From Hevea brasiliensis (taxonomy: Eukaryota > Streptophyta > Magnoliopsida > Malpighiales > Euphorbiaceae), in contig NC_079496.1 in NCBI RefSeq assembly GCF_030052815.1, positions 79,163,652 through 79,227,651 on the forward strand: 64,000 nt of DNA, given 5' to 3'. The notes below the pieces were generated by a model. It searched no databases. It was given only the letters and a program-made list of their open reading frames with translations, and was not told where the DNA came from. Positions 1-11,218 of the stretch are shown piece after piece (position 1 is the stretch's first letter; each line of letters begins with the position of its first letter). The position numbers and the translations under genes were made by a program.

Positions 1-561
1 TTTGCAAGATTTAAATTAGATATGACTTTAATTTCAATGCAGAAAATCACTATTAATGCTCAAAAATCATTTATGAAATTTTATCAAAATTTCAGAATGT
101 CAAAATCAATTATAATAATTATACTTATATTTAGATGTAATTTCTAATAAATCTATTTAGATTTTATATTTTGTATTTTCTTTCATTTTTATATTCAATC
201 ATTATGAATATATTAAATTAATTAAATTATAATTATTTATAATTATGTTTTATTCATAATTAACTCATAATAAAAAATATGTTAATTATTATATCATAAT
301 AACATACATAATATTATTTTATGTAAGATAAATATTATAAATCTTAAATAAATATTAAATTTTATAGTTAAATAATTTATCAAAAGTAATTAAGTGAACA
401 AAATTTATTTTTTATAAAAATAAAATTACAAATCGATCATATATTAGATACATTTTATTATAATTTAATAAAAATAGTTACAAGTTTGATATATATTATA
501 AATAATTAATAATTACTAAAATAAATTTGATAAATAGAAAATAATTTCAATATATTTTATG

Positions 562-565
<4 letters not shown>

Positions 566-627
<62 letters not shown>
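566..627. repeat. (TA)n microsatellite
   Basis: Uninterrupted alternating TA of about 60 nt, seen directly. It is the first of three such tracts in the left flank. Confidence 0.95.
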
Positions 628-630
<3 letters not shown>

Positions 631-2000
631 GAAAGAAAAATATATAAAATTTAAGTGTAGTTTAAATAATAATTAATTTTAAAACTCACCACGATGATCT
701 AAATTTTAGGTTGTATTTGAACGGCTTACATTTTAATGATAATTTCGAGGTATTATTTAGTTGTTGAATTTATAATGAGGTAATGTATGTGTATATGAAA
801 GTTGAACCTCACAATAGGACGTCACCTCATTCAATAAGCTTGTTTATAATTGGTCATGTGAATAATATTTTTTATTTTTATTTTTATATTTTTTATATAA
901 ACAATATTTTATCATATTAAATATTAATTTTTATCTAATATCCTATTTATTTCATAAAAAATAATTTATTTATAGAAAATATTTTTTAGTAAATTATTTT
1001 GTAATAAAATGTTTTTCATGCAATTATTTTTTATTATTTAATTGTAACATTAAATTAATGATATGTATTTATATTATATTATATTTTATTAATATTATCA
1101 AAATCAAGAAATAATAACTTTCACTTTTGAAAGGAAGATGTTATTTTTTTTAGTAATGATTTAGTTTTCATTTTGTCTAAAAAAATATTTTTTGTTTATC
1201 TATTTTTTTTTAAGTGTCTCAAATAATAAAAAATATAAAAAATATATTTTTTAAAAATATATTTTTTACAAAACAAACAGAGACTAAATGTTCTCAAATT
1301 TTAACTATTAAATCTTATTTTATAAAAAAAATAAGAATAATTGACTAAAATTATTTTTACTGCATCTATTAAAAATTTTATAATTCTTAACTTTATAATT
1401 TTAGGCATTATAAAATAAAGCCAATTGTTTTTTTAATTAAGTTTTGATTGATTAAAAAATTGGTGAATTATTTTAAAATCTCTAACTTTTGCCACTATTC
1501 GTAATGAATTTAAACAAATCTGTATTTTTTTTAAAAATATATTAACATATATTTAAATAATTTTTACTAAAAAATTATTTATAAAATTCAAATATTTGTT
1601 ATATTTAATATCTAAAAATTTTAATGACACTTCAAAAATCGCCACATAACATATTTTTTTTTATTTTATTTATACTTTATTAGTATAATATAAAAAATAA
1701 TAAAATATAATTTATTAACTAACTTATTTCAAAATATACAACTAAATGATATATATGTTTATATCATTTATCATTAATAAAATTTTATAATATAATTTTA
1801 AAAATATAAAATATTAAAATAAATATTAAATTATGTTATTAAAATAATTTAATAAATTATTTACAAAATATGCGAATAAAACCGCTAATTAAATTTTATT
1901 TTGGTGGTTCAAAGTTACACAAATCGCAATATTAGCCTAATCTGAAGAAATAGGTATTAATTTTAAAATATATCTTAATGATCTAAGTTTAACTCAATGA

Positions 2001-2004
<4 letters not shown>

Positions 2005-2056
<52 letters not shown>
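2005..2056. repeat. (TA)n microsatellite
   Basis: Uninterrupted alternating AT of about 50 nt, seen directly. Confidence 0.95.
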
Positions 2057-2062
<6 letters not shown>

Positions 2063-2881
2063 TTAAAATTTAAATTAAAATTGAATGAAGTTGTTAAAAA
2101 TTTAAATCACAATTAAAATAGAGTACTAAAAATTAGTGAAGAGAAAAGAAAAAAAAAGTATATTATTTAAATTAAAAGTTTTAATTTCATTATAAATTTA
2201 ATAAAATTCAATAATTTGGAGTACAAATATAAAATAATATATGAAAATTAAAATTACGAATATATTTTTTTATGTTACTTAGATAGCAAATGTTACTCGA
2301 TGAGAATAAAATAATAAAAAGAGACTTTAAAATTTTTTTATTCATTTTTTTTATAAAATAACAAATAATATAATAAAAGGTAGATTTATTTTTATTTTTA
2401 TTTAACTTTTTATTTTCATTATTTATTTTTGGTAAATTAATTTAAAAAATTGTATAATTTTTTTTGTTCATAAGAAATTGTATATTTTATTATTTATATT
2501 AACTAGATGAATGCTTAGCCTAACTTAATTTAATCATTGAAAATATATTTCTTATTTGTTTTCGCTCTTCTAATATCCTAACAAAAAGAAAGTTACAGTT
2601 TTATAAAAAGATAATACTTATAGTAATGAGATTGTATGCGCTACAAGACTTGATTTCATTGATGCATATGCATGGAGATATGACTTAAGGCTTCAAAGAA
2701 ATATTTTGTACCAATTTCCAATATTAATGGGTTTGATCTTTTGTATTATAATGCAAATATTCAAGCGTTATATTACACTTGATTTATTGGAATAACGTTA
2801 TGGAAATAAACTAGTCTTATACTTGTATTTGAAAATATTAAAGTTGCCTAATGAGTTATCTCTGACTTGTAGCATTAATTG

Positions 2882-2885
<4 letters not shown>

Positions 2886-2937
<52 letters not shown>
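2886..2937. repeat. (TA)n microsatellite at the viral insertion edge
   Basis: Uninterrupted TA tract of about 50 nt that runs to within two bases of the first viral base (2939). TA repeats are known preferred neighbours of endogenous florendovirus insertions, so this is the likely break site where the viral DNA was captured. Confidence 0.95.
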
Positions 2938-2938
<1 letters not shown>

Positions 2939-2939
<1 letters not shown>

Positions 2940-4007
2940 CAAGGAGACCCAAAGATCGAAAGGGGGATGAGCTAACAGGGAAGAAGCAATAATCTAGATC
3001 TTGAATAATATATAAACAATTAAAGAAATAAACAAAATGCACAAGAAAGGAAATCTTCAGAAATGAAAATTAAACTTGTAAATTAAAGAAATATATATAT
3101 TCTATAGGCGGCAGAGCCAGTCCGTTAAGAATATATATAAAATTAAATTTGTAAATTTAAATATGAATATACATGTATATATTCAATAGGCGGCAGAGCC
3201 AGTCCGTTATGAACATATATACGTATATTTATGCAGATCAGGCGGTTGAACCGACCATATGCATGCTAAAGCAATAAATTTGAAACTTTGTAAAAGAAAT
3301 TGAAGAAAACTTACTTCAAAATCTTATAAATTTTTGTAAGATTTGTACAAAGGGCTTGGAGATGTAATTCCGGGTAGGACTTACAAAGGTTGCTCAACAC
3401 ATGAGCTTCCTAAGATCTACTACAAGGAAGTACAAGGGTTTGTAAGTTTGTAGGTGAGGTAGAGGTAGGGCTAGATGGGAAGTGAATCGACCTTCTTGCT
3501 CCTTCTGAACCTCGGCGAGAAACCTTCTAGGACTTGAGAAGCTTGGGGATGGAGAAGCTTGGAGAGGCTTTGGCTCCTTTGTAAAAGCTCTGAAGTTCCA
3601 AAGAAAGCTCTTCGTTTGCCTTGGATGAATGCCTCCTTAAATAGAAGGGTCCAGGGGCAGTTTTGTAATTTTGGAAAGTTTGAACAGTGTCTGCCACTTG
3701 ATGCCTTCACGTGTGAACAGTGATTCTTGTCTCCTTCACATGCGAACAGTAAAAAGTGAACAGTACAAGATATGACAGGTGAACAGTGTCCTGTCTGGTT
3801 TTGAAATAAAGTAAAGAAAACAAAGTAAAAATGATTATAAAAAGAAAATAAAGAGAAAGGTAAAAATTAAAAGTAGAAAAGAGAATAAAGAGCAAGATAG
3901 ATAATTTTGCCGCCATAAATTTCTTTTGCCGGTCTTAAATCTTTTCTTTTTCTTTTTCTTTTTTTTTTTTTTTTTTTTTAATTGGAGTGGAGCTTGGACC
4001 ACTCGTG
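2939..4007 (-). promoter_or_regulatory. Viral intergenic region, copy 1: purine tract, promoter, leader
   Basis: In virus sense, a purine-rich tract (about 3979-3939) follows the last stop and could prime plus-strand DNA. Five TGAACAGT/CGAACAGT-type octamers (plus-strand 3681-3787) and a CACGTG G-box (3708-3713) lie upstream of a TATA-like TATTTAAGG (3643-3635). The transcribed leader then runs to the primer-binding site and carries three hairpin-forming GC islands (3110-3265). By homology with Caulimoviridae this region drives the pregenomic RNA; the exact start site is not known. Confidence 0.7.
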
Positions 4008-5299
4008 CTAGCCTTCCAACATATTTTGTAGGTTGTGCCATGTTTCCTCATCATTACTTGTTTCGTCATCGGACGAGACAGAAGATAAGTCGTAGTAGCT
4101 TTCATATTGAACCATGTAATTTTCATACTGGGTTTCAATGTGAAAGGGTTTTGGATTCGGCAAATGTTCGTAATGAACGAATATCCGAGAATATGTACCT
4201 GTATGGACTAGTATATACTCTGGATATCTATATTTTCGCCAGTTGTCAACGACTGTCTTTGCTCGCCATTTGTTGAGTTGGACGAAATAATCTTCATGAT
4301 TGCATGGCCAATCTGGAAGATGATAGAGAGGAGGAAGTTTTGTATCCAGGTAGAAGTAATGGATTGCTTGTTGGAGCTCTCCATTTGCTAATACTTCTGG
4401 AGGTGTTGAAATTATTTGTAAGTTGACAGGTTTCTGGAGTAATAATAGTCTTCTGACTTCTTGAAGGACTCTATTTCCCAAAAACCTTATCATTTCACAA
4501 TCAAATTTTGTAACTCGAACTCCAGCTAACATACCCCATTTGAATAGTTCTCGCGCCTAGATACCGGTACTGCACATCCGAGTGGTTTTGAAGCGGAATC
4601 TTTGTCAAATCTAAGCCGTGTTCACAATTTGGATAGCACAGAGGTCGCGAGTTGTGACGGTCTGAGTGCGATGAAAACGGGTTTTGAGTAGTACTCCCAT
4701 TCCCATGACCATCTATTTTGACCTTGCTGATTGCTTTTTGTAAAGTTGAGACCTTTTTGGAAAACATCCAGCTGTTCTTTGATTCTGGACTGGATGATAT
4801 TTTGTAGGATCTGCTCGCGGATCTCTTGAGGAAGACCGTTGAGAACTTGTTGCCTGAATTTCTTCGAAAGACAACGGGTTTGGAAATGTGCTAAGGACCT
4901 ATTGGCACCAAGTGAAGCAAAGAGGACTTCACTGTGGTGATAATTTTTCACATTGACCAGTGGGGCCAATGGTAATTTTACACTAGAATCCAGTGGGGAT
5001 TCTAGGCCTTCAGTCCTTCGTCTTTGAATTTTTACACTAGAATCCAGTGGGGATCCTAGGCCTTCAAATTCCTGTTTTTGTAATTCAAGGTGATGATTTT
5101 GGTTAGAAGTGGATGGATCTGATGGACTAATTCTGGATGTAATGGATTTGTATAAAATTTGGTTTTGTAAAAACTCAATGAATGATTGAGCTACCATGAT
5201 ATGATCCTCATGATATTTAATTCTGCTAAGGAGGTCAGCCACATAATTATTAGCTTCTTCAAACTCAACACAAAGTGCATTGAGAGCTGAAACTCCCAA
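4008..5299 (-). pseudogene. Unknown C-terminal module of component B, copy 1
   Basis: Occupies the place where reverse transcriptase normally follows protease, but no RT or RNase H motif is present. The first half is open to 4622 and includes a duplicated EGL(G/E)SPLDSSVK motif and a Gln-rich helical stretch. The second half (4532-4008) is a 174-codon frame with an aromatic-rich block and a strongly acidic end before a TAG at 4008-4010. The two halves are separated by small indels near 4550-4640. Function unknown. Confidence 0.7.
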
Positions 5300-6616
5300 T
5301 CGTTTGTTTTGTATTAGAGTCCAAAGATTATCTAATAAACATTGGTGCCTCTCTGAGGGAACATATGCAGTTCTGGCTACATTAATTCTGAATTTCTGAG
5401 CAGGAGTTTTGGAGAGGATTATTGGTCCAAAATGGACTAAATCTCCATTGTTGGGTGATTCTGTCATCTGCAAAAACTCATGAGGGTTAGTTTGTAATAA
5501 GCAGTAATCAAATTGATTTTTGAAAACAAGCTTGTTTAAAAAGAATCGTGTTTTTTGTAAATGCGGTCTTGTTTCCTGTTCCAAAACATTTATTTGATTA
5601 TCAAAAATGGAATAAGCCTTTATGATATTCAGATTTTCTGTTTTGGGTTTTTCAACAAAAGGAAAAACAAGATTTTGATTTTTTGTTTTAAAAGAAATAC
5701 TATCATAGTTGACTTTGTAGGGAGTAATCAAATTAATGAAAGGAGTCCCTAAAATGACACTATGACTGATATCTTTTATTAAAACAAATGAAGTTTGTAG
5801 AAGAAGATTTGAACTGGCTATTGAAGCCTCTGTTTTGTAATTAATTTTGATTTTGGAATTGTTTGCAGCTGAAAGATTTTCAGTAGTTTTTTCTTGGAAT
5901 TTTTCTGGAACAATGCCGTCTTTAATACAATTTATATCTGCACCTGTATCAAATAAGGCAATTGTATCGATCCTGAAATCTTTTGAAAAAACTATCGAAA
6001 TTCTAATCAAATATTTTCTGAAAGAAATCTCATTAAGAATGAAGAGAAAATCCTTTGTAGGTTTTTCAAGACTTTGAATTTCTAAAGTATTTTCTTCATC
6101 TTCTTTTTCGACTTCTTCATTGATTTGTTTTGAAAGTAATATTTGAAGTGTTTCTGAGTCCTGTGCCTGTTTTTCCTTAAGCTCGTTAAGTTCAATCTTA
6201 TGATTGTTATTTCTTCTGGAGGCTTTGGATCAAAGCTTGGTTGGTTGTTTTGAAGTCTTATTTCTACCCAATATGGCCGTAAGGTCATATGTGTTTTTTG
6301 AAACAGAAGGCAGAATAGAAGGTTTTTGTATTGGTTGTTCTTCAAAGGTTTTTAAAAGTTTTCCTAAAAATTCCTGTTGTAGTTGAGAATCTTCAACCTG
6401 TGTAAGGATTTCTAAGAGTAACTTCTGGTCTTTTGAAAGAACATTGATTTTCAATTTTGATTTTGTAAACAGTTCATTTTCTGTTTCAGAATCTGAACTT
6501 GTGATTAATTCATCAATTTGTAATCCTTCTTCTGTGGGTTCAGAATTACTGGACTCACCTTCAGTTTCAATCAAAAGAGCAGTTATCTTATTAATAACTT
6601 CTTCTTCTAATTGCAA
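5300..6616 (-). pseudogene. Aspartic protease region, copy 1
   Basis: Retropepsin-like protease that would process the polyprotein. The active-site DTGAD lies at 5936-5950 and the downstream VILGTPFI (flap-distal ILG) near 5737-5760. A Glu/Lys-rich helical linker (6616-6230) precedes it, and a frameshift near 6220-6240 separates the two. From about 6010 the frame is open through the protease and onward to 4622, the longest uninterrupted protease-to-C-terminal stretch in the cluster. Confidence 0.85.
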
Positions 6617-8229
6617 CTCATGAAGTTTTTTGTTTAATTTGCAAAAATTTGCAGTGTGGCCTTTGTTACCACATTTGTAACAAGTCCAATTTTTGAACTT
6701 TGTTTTGGATTGAGGACTAGGTTTGCTAGTCTTTTTTGAAGGTTTTTTGTAATAGGAATCTTTTTCTAGTTTTGAAGAGTTTTGTATTTTTGGGATGATT
6801 TTTTGTAAGGTTTTCTGCTACAACTTCCTCCACAGTCTGGAGTAGGGTTTTTGGTTCCTATTTCAAATTGTTTGCAGAAAGATCCTAACTCTTGACGAGT
6901 TTTTCTCATTTCCCATTTCAAATGTTTTTGTAATTTCAAATCCTGACAGATTTTTAAACCTTCTTTTTGAGTGAGACTGACTAGTTCACCATAGGTTAAT
7001 TTTTCATACGTGATTTGATTTCCAAATGCTTCCTTAATTTTATTCCTAACCTTTTCTCCTAAAAGGATCGGAAGTCCAGCAAGGAATTTTTCTTTCCAAA
7101 AGGGCTGACTAGAATCTTCTCTAAGCATTACCCTAGTAAGGAAAGTGGTTTTGTAATACTGAAAATTACTTAGTTTTTTGCATCTAAGGTTTGAAAGGAG
7201 TTCGGCATTTTTATCCTTAAGATGAGATGGGTCACCTACGAAGTGTAAGGAGATTGTCACTATCAAGGTGGCTACTGCATCTGGGATTGGTTGGCCGAAC
7301 TCATCAAGAATTGGCACGCCATCTTCTTGAGTTTGTATGGATTCTAGAATCTCAGATTTTTGTAGGTTCGTGAGATGATAATCCCACCATCCTTTGAGCT
7401 GCCCTGAGAATCCTGCAATGAGGAGTTCAGCAATAGCTCTGTCTGGGGTTCCAGTTTGGGTTTTGTAAGCATTTGCTGCCATGGTCATTTGCTGGAGCAA
7501 ATTCAAGATGTTGTATTCAGAATTACCATCTATGTTCCATTCATAGACAATAGAGGCATTGAATTTAGACTGGGTTAGGATTTCAGATCTATTTTCTATG
7601 CCTAAGTCTGGAGCTGTTATTGGAACGGGTGTTGCTACCCGCGGCCAATAAAGTTTATTGATTTGTAAGGGTTTTGAAGACTGAATTTCTTCAGTTTGGA
7701 TGGGCTGGTTTTCTTGGCTTTGGATATCTGAATCTGAATCTTCCTCAATTATATTGACACTCCTTTGGGAAGTTTGAGGTGTTTCAGGTGCTACTGGAGT
7801 AGAAGTCGAAGCTTCTAGCCTAGTCTTTATGTCTCTCAAAGCCTGAATGAACTCAGAATTGTTATTATTTTGTAAATCTTTTTGACTGTTTTTGGAAACT
7901 TGGAATGGTTTGAAAATTGGGTTTTTCAATTTTGTATCCGGCTTTGTTTCAACTTGGGAAACTGTAGCCTGTTGGTTTTGTTCCATTTTTTGTAATTGCT
8001 TACCAATGGTATGCAAATGGGCATTTGTAAAGTTATTCTGTAAAACAACGTTTTTTATGTTCACAGAATCACTTTCATTTGGAATTTTGTAAGGGGCTGC
8101 TTCTACTGTTTGTTCCAAGTGGGGAATTTTTACTATCCTAAGAGGAGGATGTTCAGACTGTATTTTTCTACCATCTGAAATTTCCCATTCAGGAACTTTG
8201 TTTCTATAAGAATGTGATTTCTGAGACAA
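6617..8229 (-). pseudogene. Coat-protein region with zinc knuckle, copy 1 (broken)
   Basis: Open from 8229 to 6766 (487 codons), the longest coat-protein stretch in the window. It has an acidic, Gln-rich N-terminal part, then the capsid core with LIAGFSGQLKGWWDYHLT near 7380-7440, as in caulimovirid capsid proteins. A basic Lys/Ser tail leads to a CCHC knuckle (CYKCGNKGHTANFC, 6641-6682), which binds RNA during packaging. The frame ends at a TAG at 6766; beside it copy 1 lacks one base present in copies 2 and 5, and has CTAG where they have CCAG. Confidence 0.85.
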
Positions 8230-8407
8230 TTAGGATTGATTTTGAAAGGGTTTCTTTTGTAATTCAAAGGTTTTTGAGGTTTTGTTCCTTTAAAACCTTT
8301 TGTTTTGAATTCTTAACGATATGAGGTTGTGATGCTTTTTCTTACGTTTGTTTAGCGAGATAGTTTTCTTACGCTTTCCTTAGAAGATCTTTTAGAGCCG
8401 CAATGAA

Positions 8408-9922
8408 CTACGATCGATTATCTTCTGGCTCCTGTTGTTTTGGTTTTGTAATTGGAGAAGGTTTTGAAACTGGAACTGATTTTTTGAAAGTTTTTGGAGT
8501 TTTTGAAAACGGATATGAAATGTTATGCTCTTTAGCATACATCTCAAACCAATCAAAGAAAAGAATATGAACCTTGTGTTGGTGTACAAAGTCATAATAT
8601 TTCTTTTGAATTTCTTCCCTTCGACCAGTGAAATTTTTGAAAAACCATATTTGCCTTTTATGATTTTTAGGAGAATAAAAATCATCATGCAAATATTGTC
8701 TGTCTACTTCAAATTCTTTTTCAAGCACATTAAGTTCATGGTTTACATTTTCTGTAATGGCTGAAAAGGTAGGAGAAGTAGGTTCTGACTCTGTTTGGGT
8801 TTCATCCTGAACAGGCTCGTTTTGTAAATTTGTATAAACTGGATGTGGAACATTTGTAGAGTAATTTACGTATTGTAAAGTGGATCTAGGTATTTCTGAA
8901 GTAGAAAACCTAGAAGAGCTAGGTAAATCTGAGGTAGAATACCTAGGCTGAATATTTTGTATTTCAATTGGTTTTGTGATAGGCAAACTAATGACAGAAG
9001 GTATACGAGACACTCTTCCTATGTCAACAGTACTGGATGTTGAGGAATCATCTGAAAACCTAAGGCTTCTGTTAAAGCTAAGGCTGACTCTTCCATCGTC
9101 ATACTGGGTTACTTGCCTAAGTTGAACATTTGGCTCAACTAATTTTGAAGATTCTGGTTCCACTGCACCTTCTAAAATCCATTCTTCTGGTAGGGTTATG
9201 TCCTTCCATTGGATAGATGTAGGGATTACAGTATTGGATTTTGTAAGATCAGTTTGTAAAAGCAAAGTTTCTCCTCTTTTGCTTTGAAACTTATGTTTTG
9301 TTGCAAAAGCAGAAATCATAGCTTTGTAATGAATTTTGTAAATCAGTGCAAGAGGAATAGATCCTTCAAGCATTTTGTAATTGTGAGTTTTGATTTGTAA
9401 AACAAGAGATTTTGTAATATTACTGTCGTTTAAAGAAACCGTAAAATTTGGATAGCAATCAAAAGATATTGGTCCATTGCACAGACGAGACTCGACTGAA
9501 CTAAGCAAGGAGTCCTGAAAGTTTATGAACCTAGTATCTCTAAGAACTGCTAGGATTGAGGTGTTCAACCCTTCTTTTGTAAGCGGTTTAATTCCAACTT
9601 GGACTAAACCTATGTGGATGTATTTGTATTGTTTTTCACGGTGTTTTTGTAAGGATTTTTGAGACAGAAGAGAAATCGTCTCAAAGGGTTTTGTAATCTG
9701 AAGATCTCTCTCTTCAGTTTTGATTGTGAAATCAGTTTTGAAAAAATTGAGTTATGTAGTCTGATAGATTTGATCCTTTTGTACTTTTGGAATTTCCCAA
9801 TTATCTATACAATTTTCAAAATTTTCGATTACTATTTCTTCACTATTAACTATCTTTCTCGACTCGGAGGATGAGGTAGAAGAGTTTGAAGAAGAAACTG
9901 TCCTACAGAAAATTGGATTCAT
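8408..9922 (-). pseudogene. Movement-protein region, copy 1 (broken)
   Basis: N-terminal part of the viral polyprotein, with ATG at 9922. It matches the caulimovirid movement protein of the 30K superfamily, which binds nucleic acid and modifies plasmodesmata for cell-to-cell spread. Visible signatures are CNGPISFDCYPNF near 9440-9480 and a GSIPLALIYKIHYKAM block near 9320-9370. An in-frame TAA lies at 9752-9754, where other copies have lysine. The frame then runs open from 9751 to a TAG at 8408-8410, which falls on a TCTG-to-TACG difference of the type that recurs across the window. A Ser/Thr-rich linker and a charged helical tail follow the core. Confidence 0.85.
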
Positions 9923-10136
9923 ACTTAAAGAATTTTACCAGGTTGATCTTTTGAGTTAAGTGAGGTAACCGCACCAGGAATCACTGCCCTAAAACGCCCT
10001 CTCGGCTAAACACGGGACTTACAACCCAGGCCTATTTACACCTCTAAAGAAGCTGTCTTATCACCTTAAGATCATCTTACTAACCTCTCAAAATGTTTAA
10101 ATGTGAATCCGAACCTTAAATAGAACCTTTTCCCCC

Positions 10137-10152
10137 CCAGGCTCTGATACCA
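10137..10152 (-). promoter_or_regulatory. tRNA-iMet primer-binding site, copies 1/2 junction
   Basis: In virus sense it reads TGGTATCAGAGCCTGG, the canonical caulimovirid primer-binding site. It marks nucleotide 1 of copy 1 and abuts the 3' end of copy 2. Confidence 0.9.
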
Positions 10153-11159
10153 AGGAGACCCAAAGATCGAAAGGGGGATGAGCTAACAGGGAAGAAGCAA
10201 TAATCTAGATCTTGAATAATATATAAACAATTAAAGAAATAAACAAAATGCACAAGAAAGGAAATCTTCAGAAATGAAAATTAAACTTGTAAATTAAAGA
10301 AATATATATATTCTATAGGCGGCAGAGCCAGTCCGTTAAGAATATATATAAAATTAAATTTGTAAATTTAAATATGAATATACATGTATATATTCAATAG
10401 GCGTGAGCGATCCGTTATGAACATATATACGTATATTTATGCAGATCAGGCGGTTGAACCGACCATATGCATGCTAAAGCAATAAATTTGAAACTTTGTA
10501 AAAGAAATTGAAGAAAACTTACTTCAAAATCTTATAAATTTTTGTAAGATTTGTACAAAGGGCTTGGAGATGTAATTCCGGGTAGGACTTACAAAGGTTG
10601 CTCAACACATGAGCTTCCTAAGATCTACTACAAGGAAGTACAAGGGTTTGTAAGTTTGTAGGTGAGGTAGAGGTAGGGCTAGATGGGAAGTGAATCGACC
10701 TTCTTGCTCCTTCTGAACCTCGGCGAGAAACCTTCTAGGACTTGAGAAGCTTGGGGATGGAGAAGCTTGGAGAGGCTTTGGCTCCTTTGTAAAAGCTCTG
10801 AAGTTCCAAAGAAAGCTCTTCTTTTGCCTTGGATGAATGCCTCCTTAAATAGAAGGGTCCAGGGGCAGTTTTGTAATTTTGGAAAGTTTGAGCGATTATG
10901 CGCCACTTGATGCCTTCACGTGTGAGCAGTGATTCTTGTCTCCTTCACATGCGAGCAGTAAAAAGTGAGCGATTACAAGATATGACAGTGAGCGATGTCT
11001 GTCTGGTTTTGAAATAAAGTAAAAGAAAACAAAGTAAAAATTATTATAAAAATAAAATAAAGAGAAAGGTAAAAATTAAAAGTAGAAAAGAGAATAAAGA
11101 GCAAGATAGATAATTTTGCCGCCATAAATTTCTTTTGCCGGTCTTAAATCTTTTCTTTT

Positions 11160-11194
<35 letters not shown>

Positions 11195-11218
11195 GGGGTG
11201 GTGCTTGGACCACTCGTG
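10150..11218 (-). promoter_or_regulatory. Viral intergenic region, copy 2
   Basis: TATTTAAGG box at 10851-10843, long T tract on the plus strand (11166-11193), and the leader with hairpin islands. Several TGAACAGT octamers here read GAGCGAT or GAGCAGT, and one of the two GGCGGCAGAGCC islands (near 10400) is altered, all at CAG positions. Confidence 0.7.

Larger units (their letters stand above)
1..2938. other. AT-rich host flank, no gene seen
   Basis: This stretch is strongly AT-rich with short broken reading frames in all six frames. I see no gene, tRNA or recognisable transposon ends. Its visible structure is three (TA)n microsatellites, the last of which abuts the viral cluster. Confidence 0.7.
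2939..10152 (-). mobile_element. EPRV copy 1, component B, subtype B1
   Basis: Unit of about 7.21 kb in virus sense from the primer-binding site at 10137-10152 leftward to 2939. It is one of the better preserved copies. It carries a segment of about 105 nt (near 8220-8330) that copies 2, 4 and 5 lack, which defines subtype B1 together with copy 3. It contains movement protein, coat protein, protease and the unknown C-terminal module, and no reverse transcriptase. The left end joins host TA repeat directly. Confidence 0.88.

Noticed and set aside
3926..4276. Plus-strand frame of 116 codons starting in the poly-T tract, repeated at each unit
   Set aside because: It is the antisense shadow of the B C-terminal module, with a poly-Phe start from the T tract; similar shadows recur at the other copies.
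9659..9874. Plus-strand frames of about 70-76 codons opposite the movement-protein start in several copies
   Set aside because: Conserved only because the virus-sense coding on the other strand is conserved; no start context or homologue supports them.
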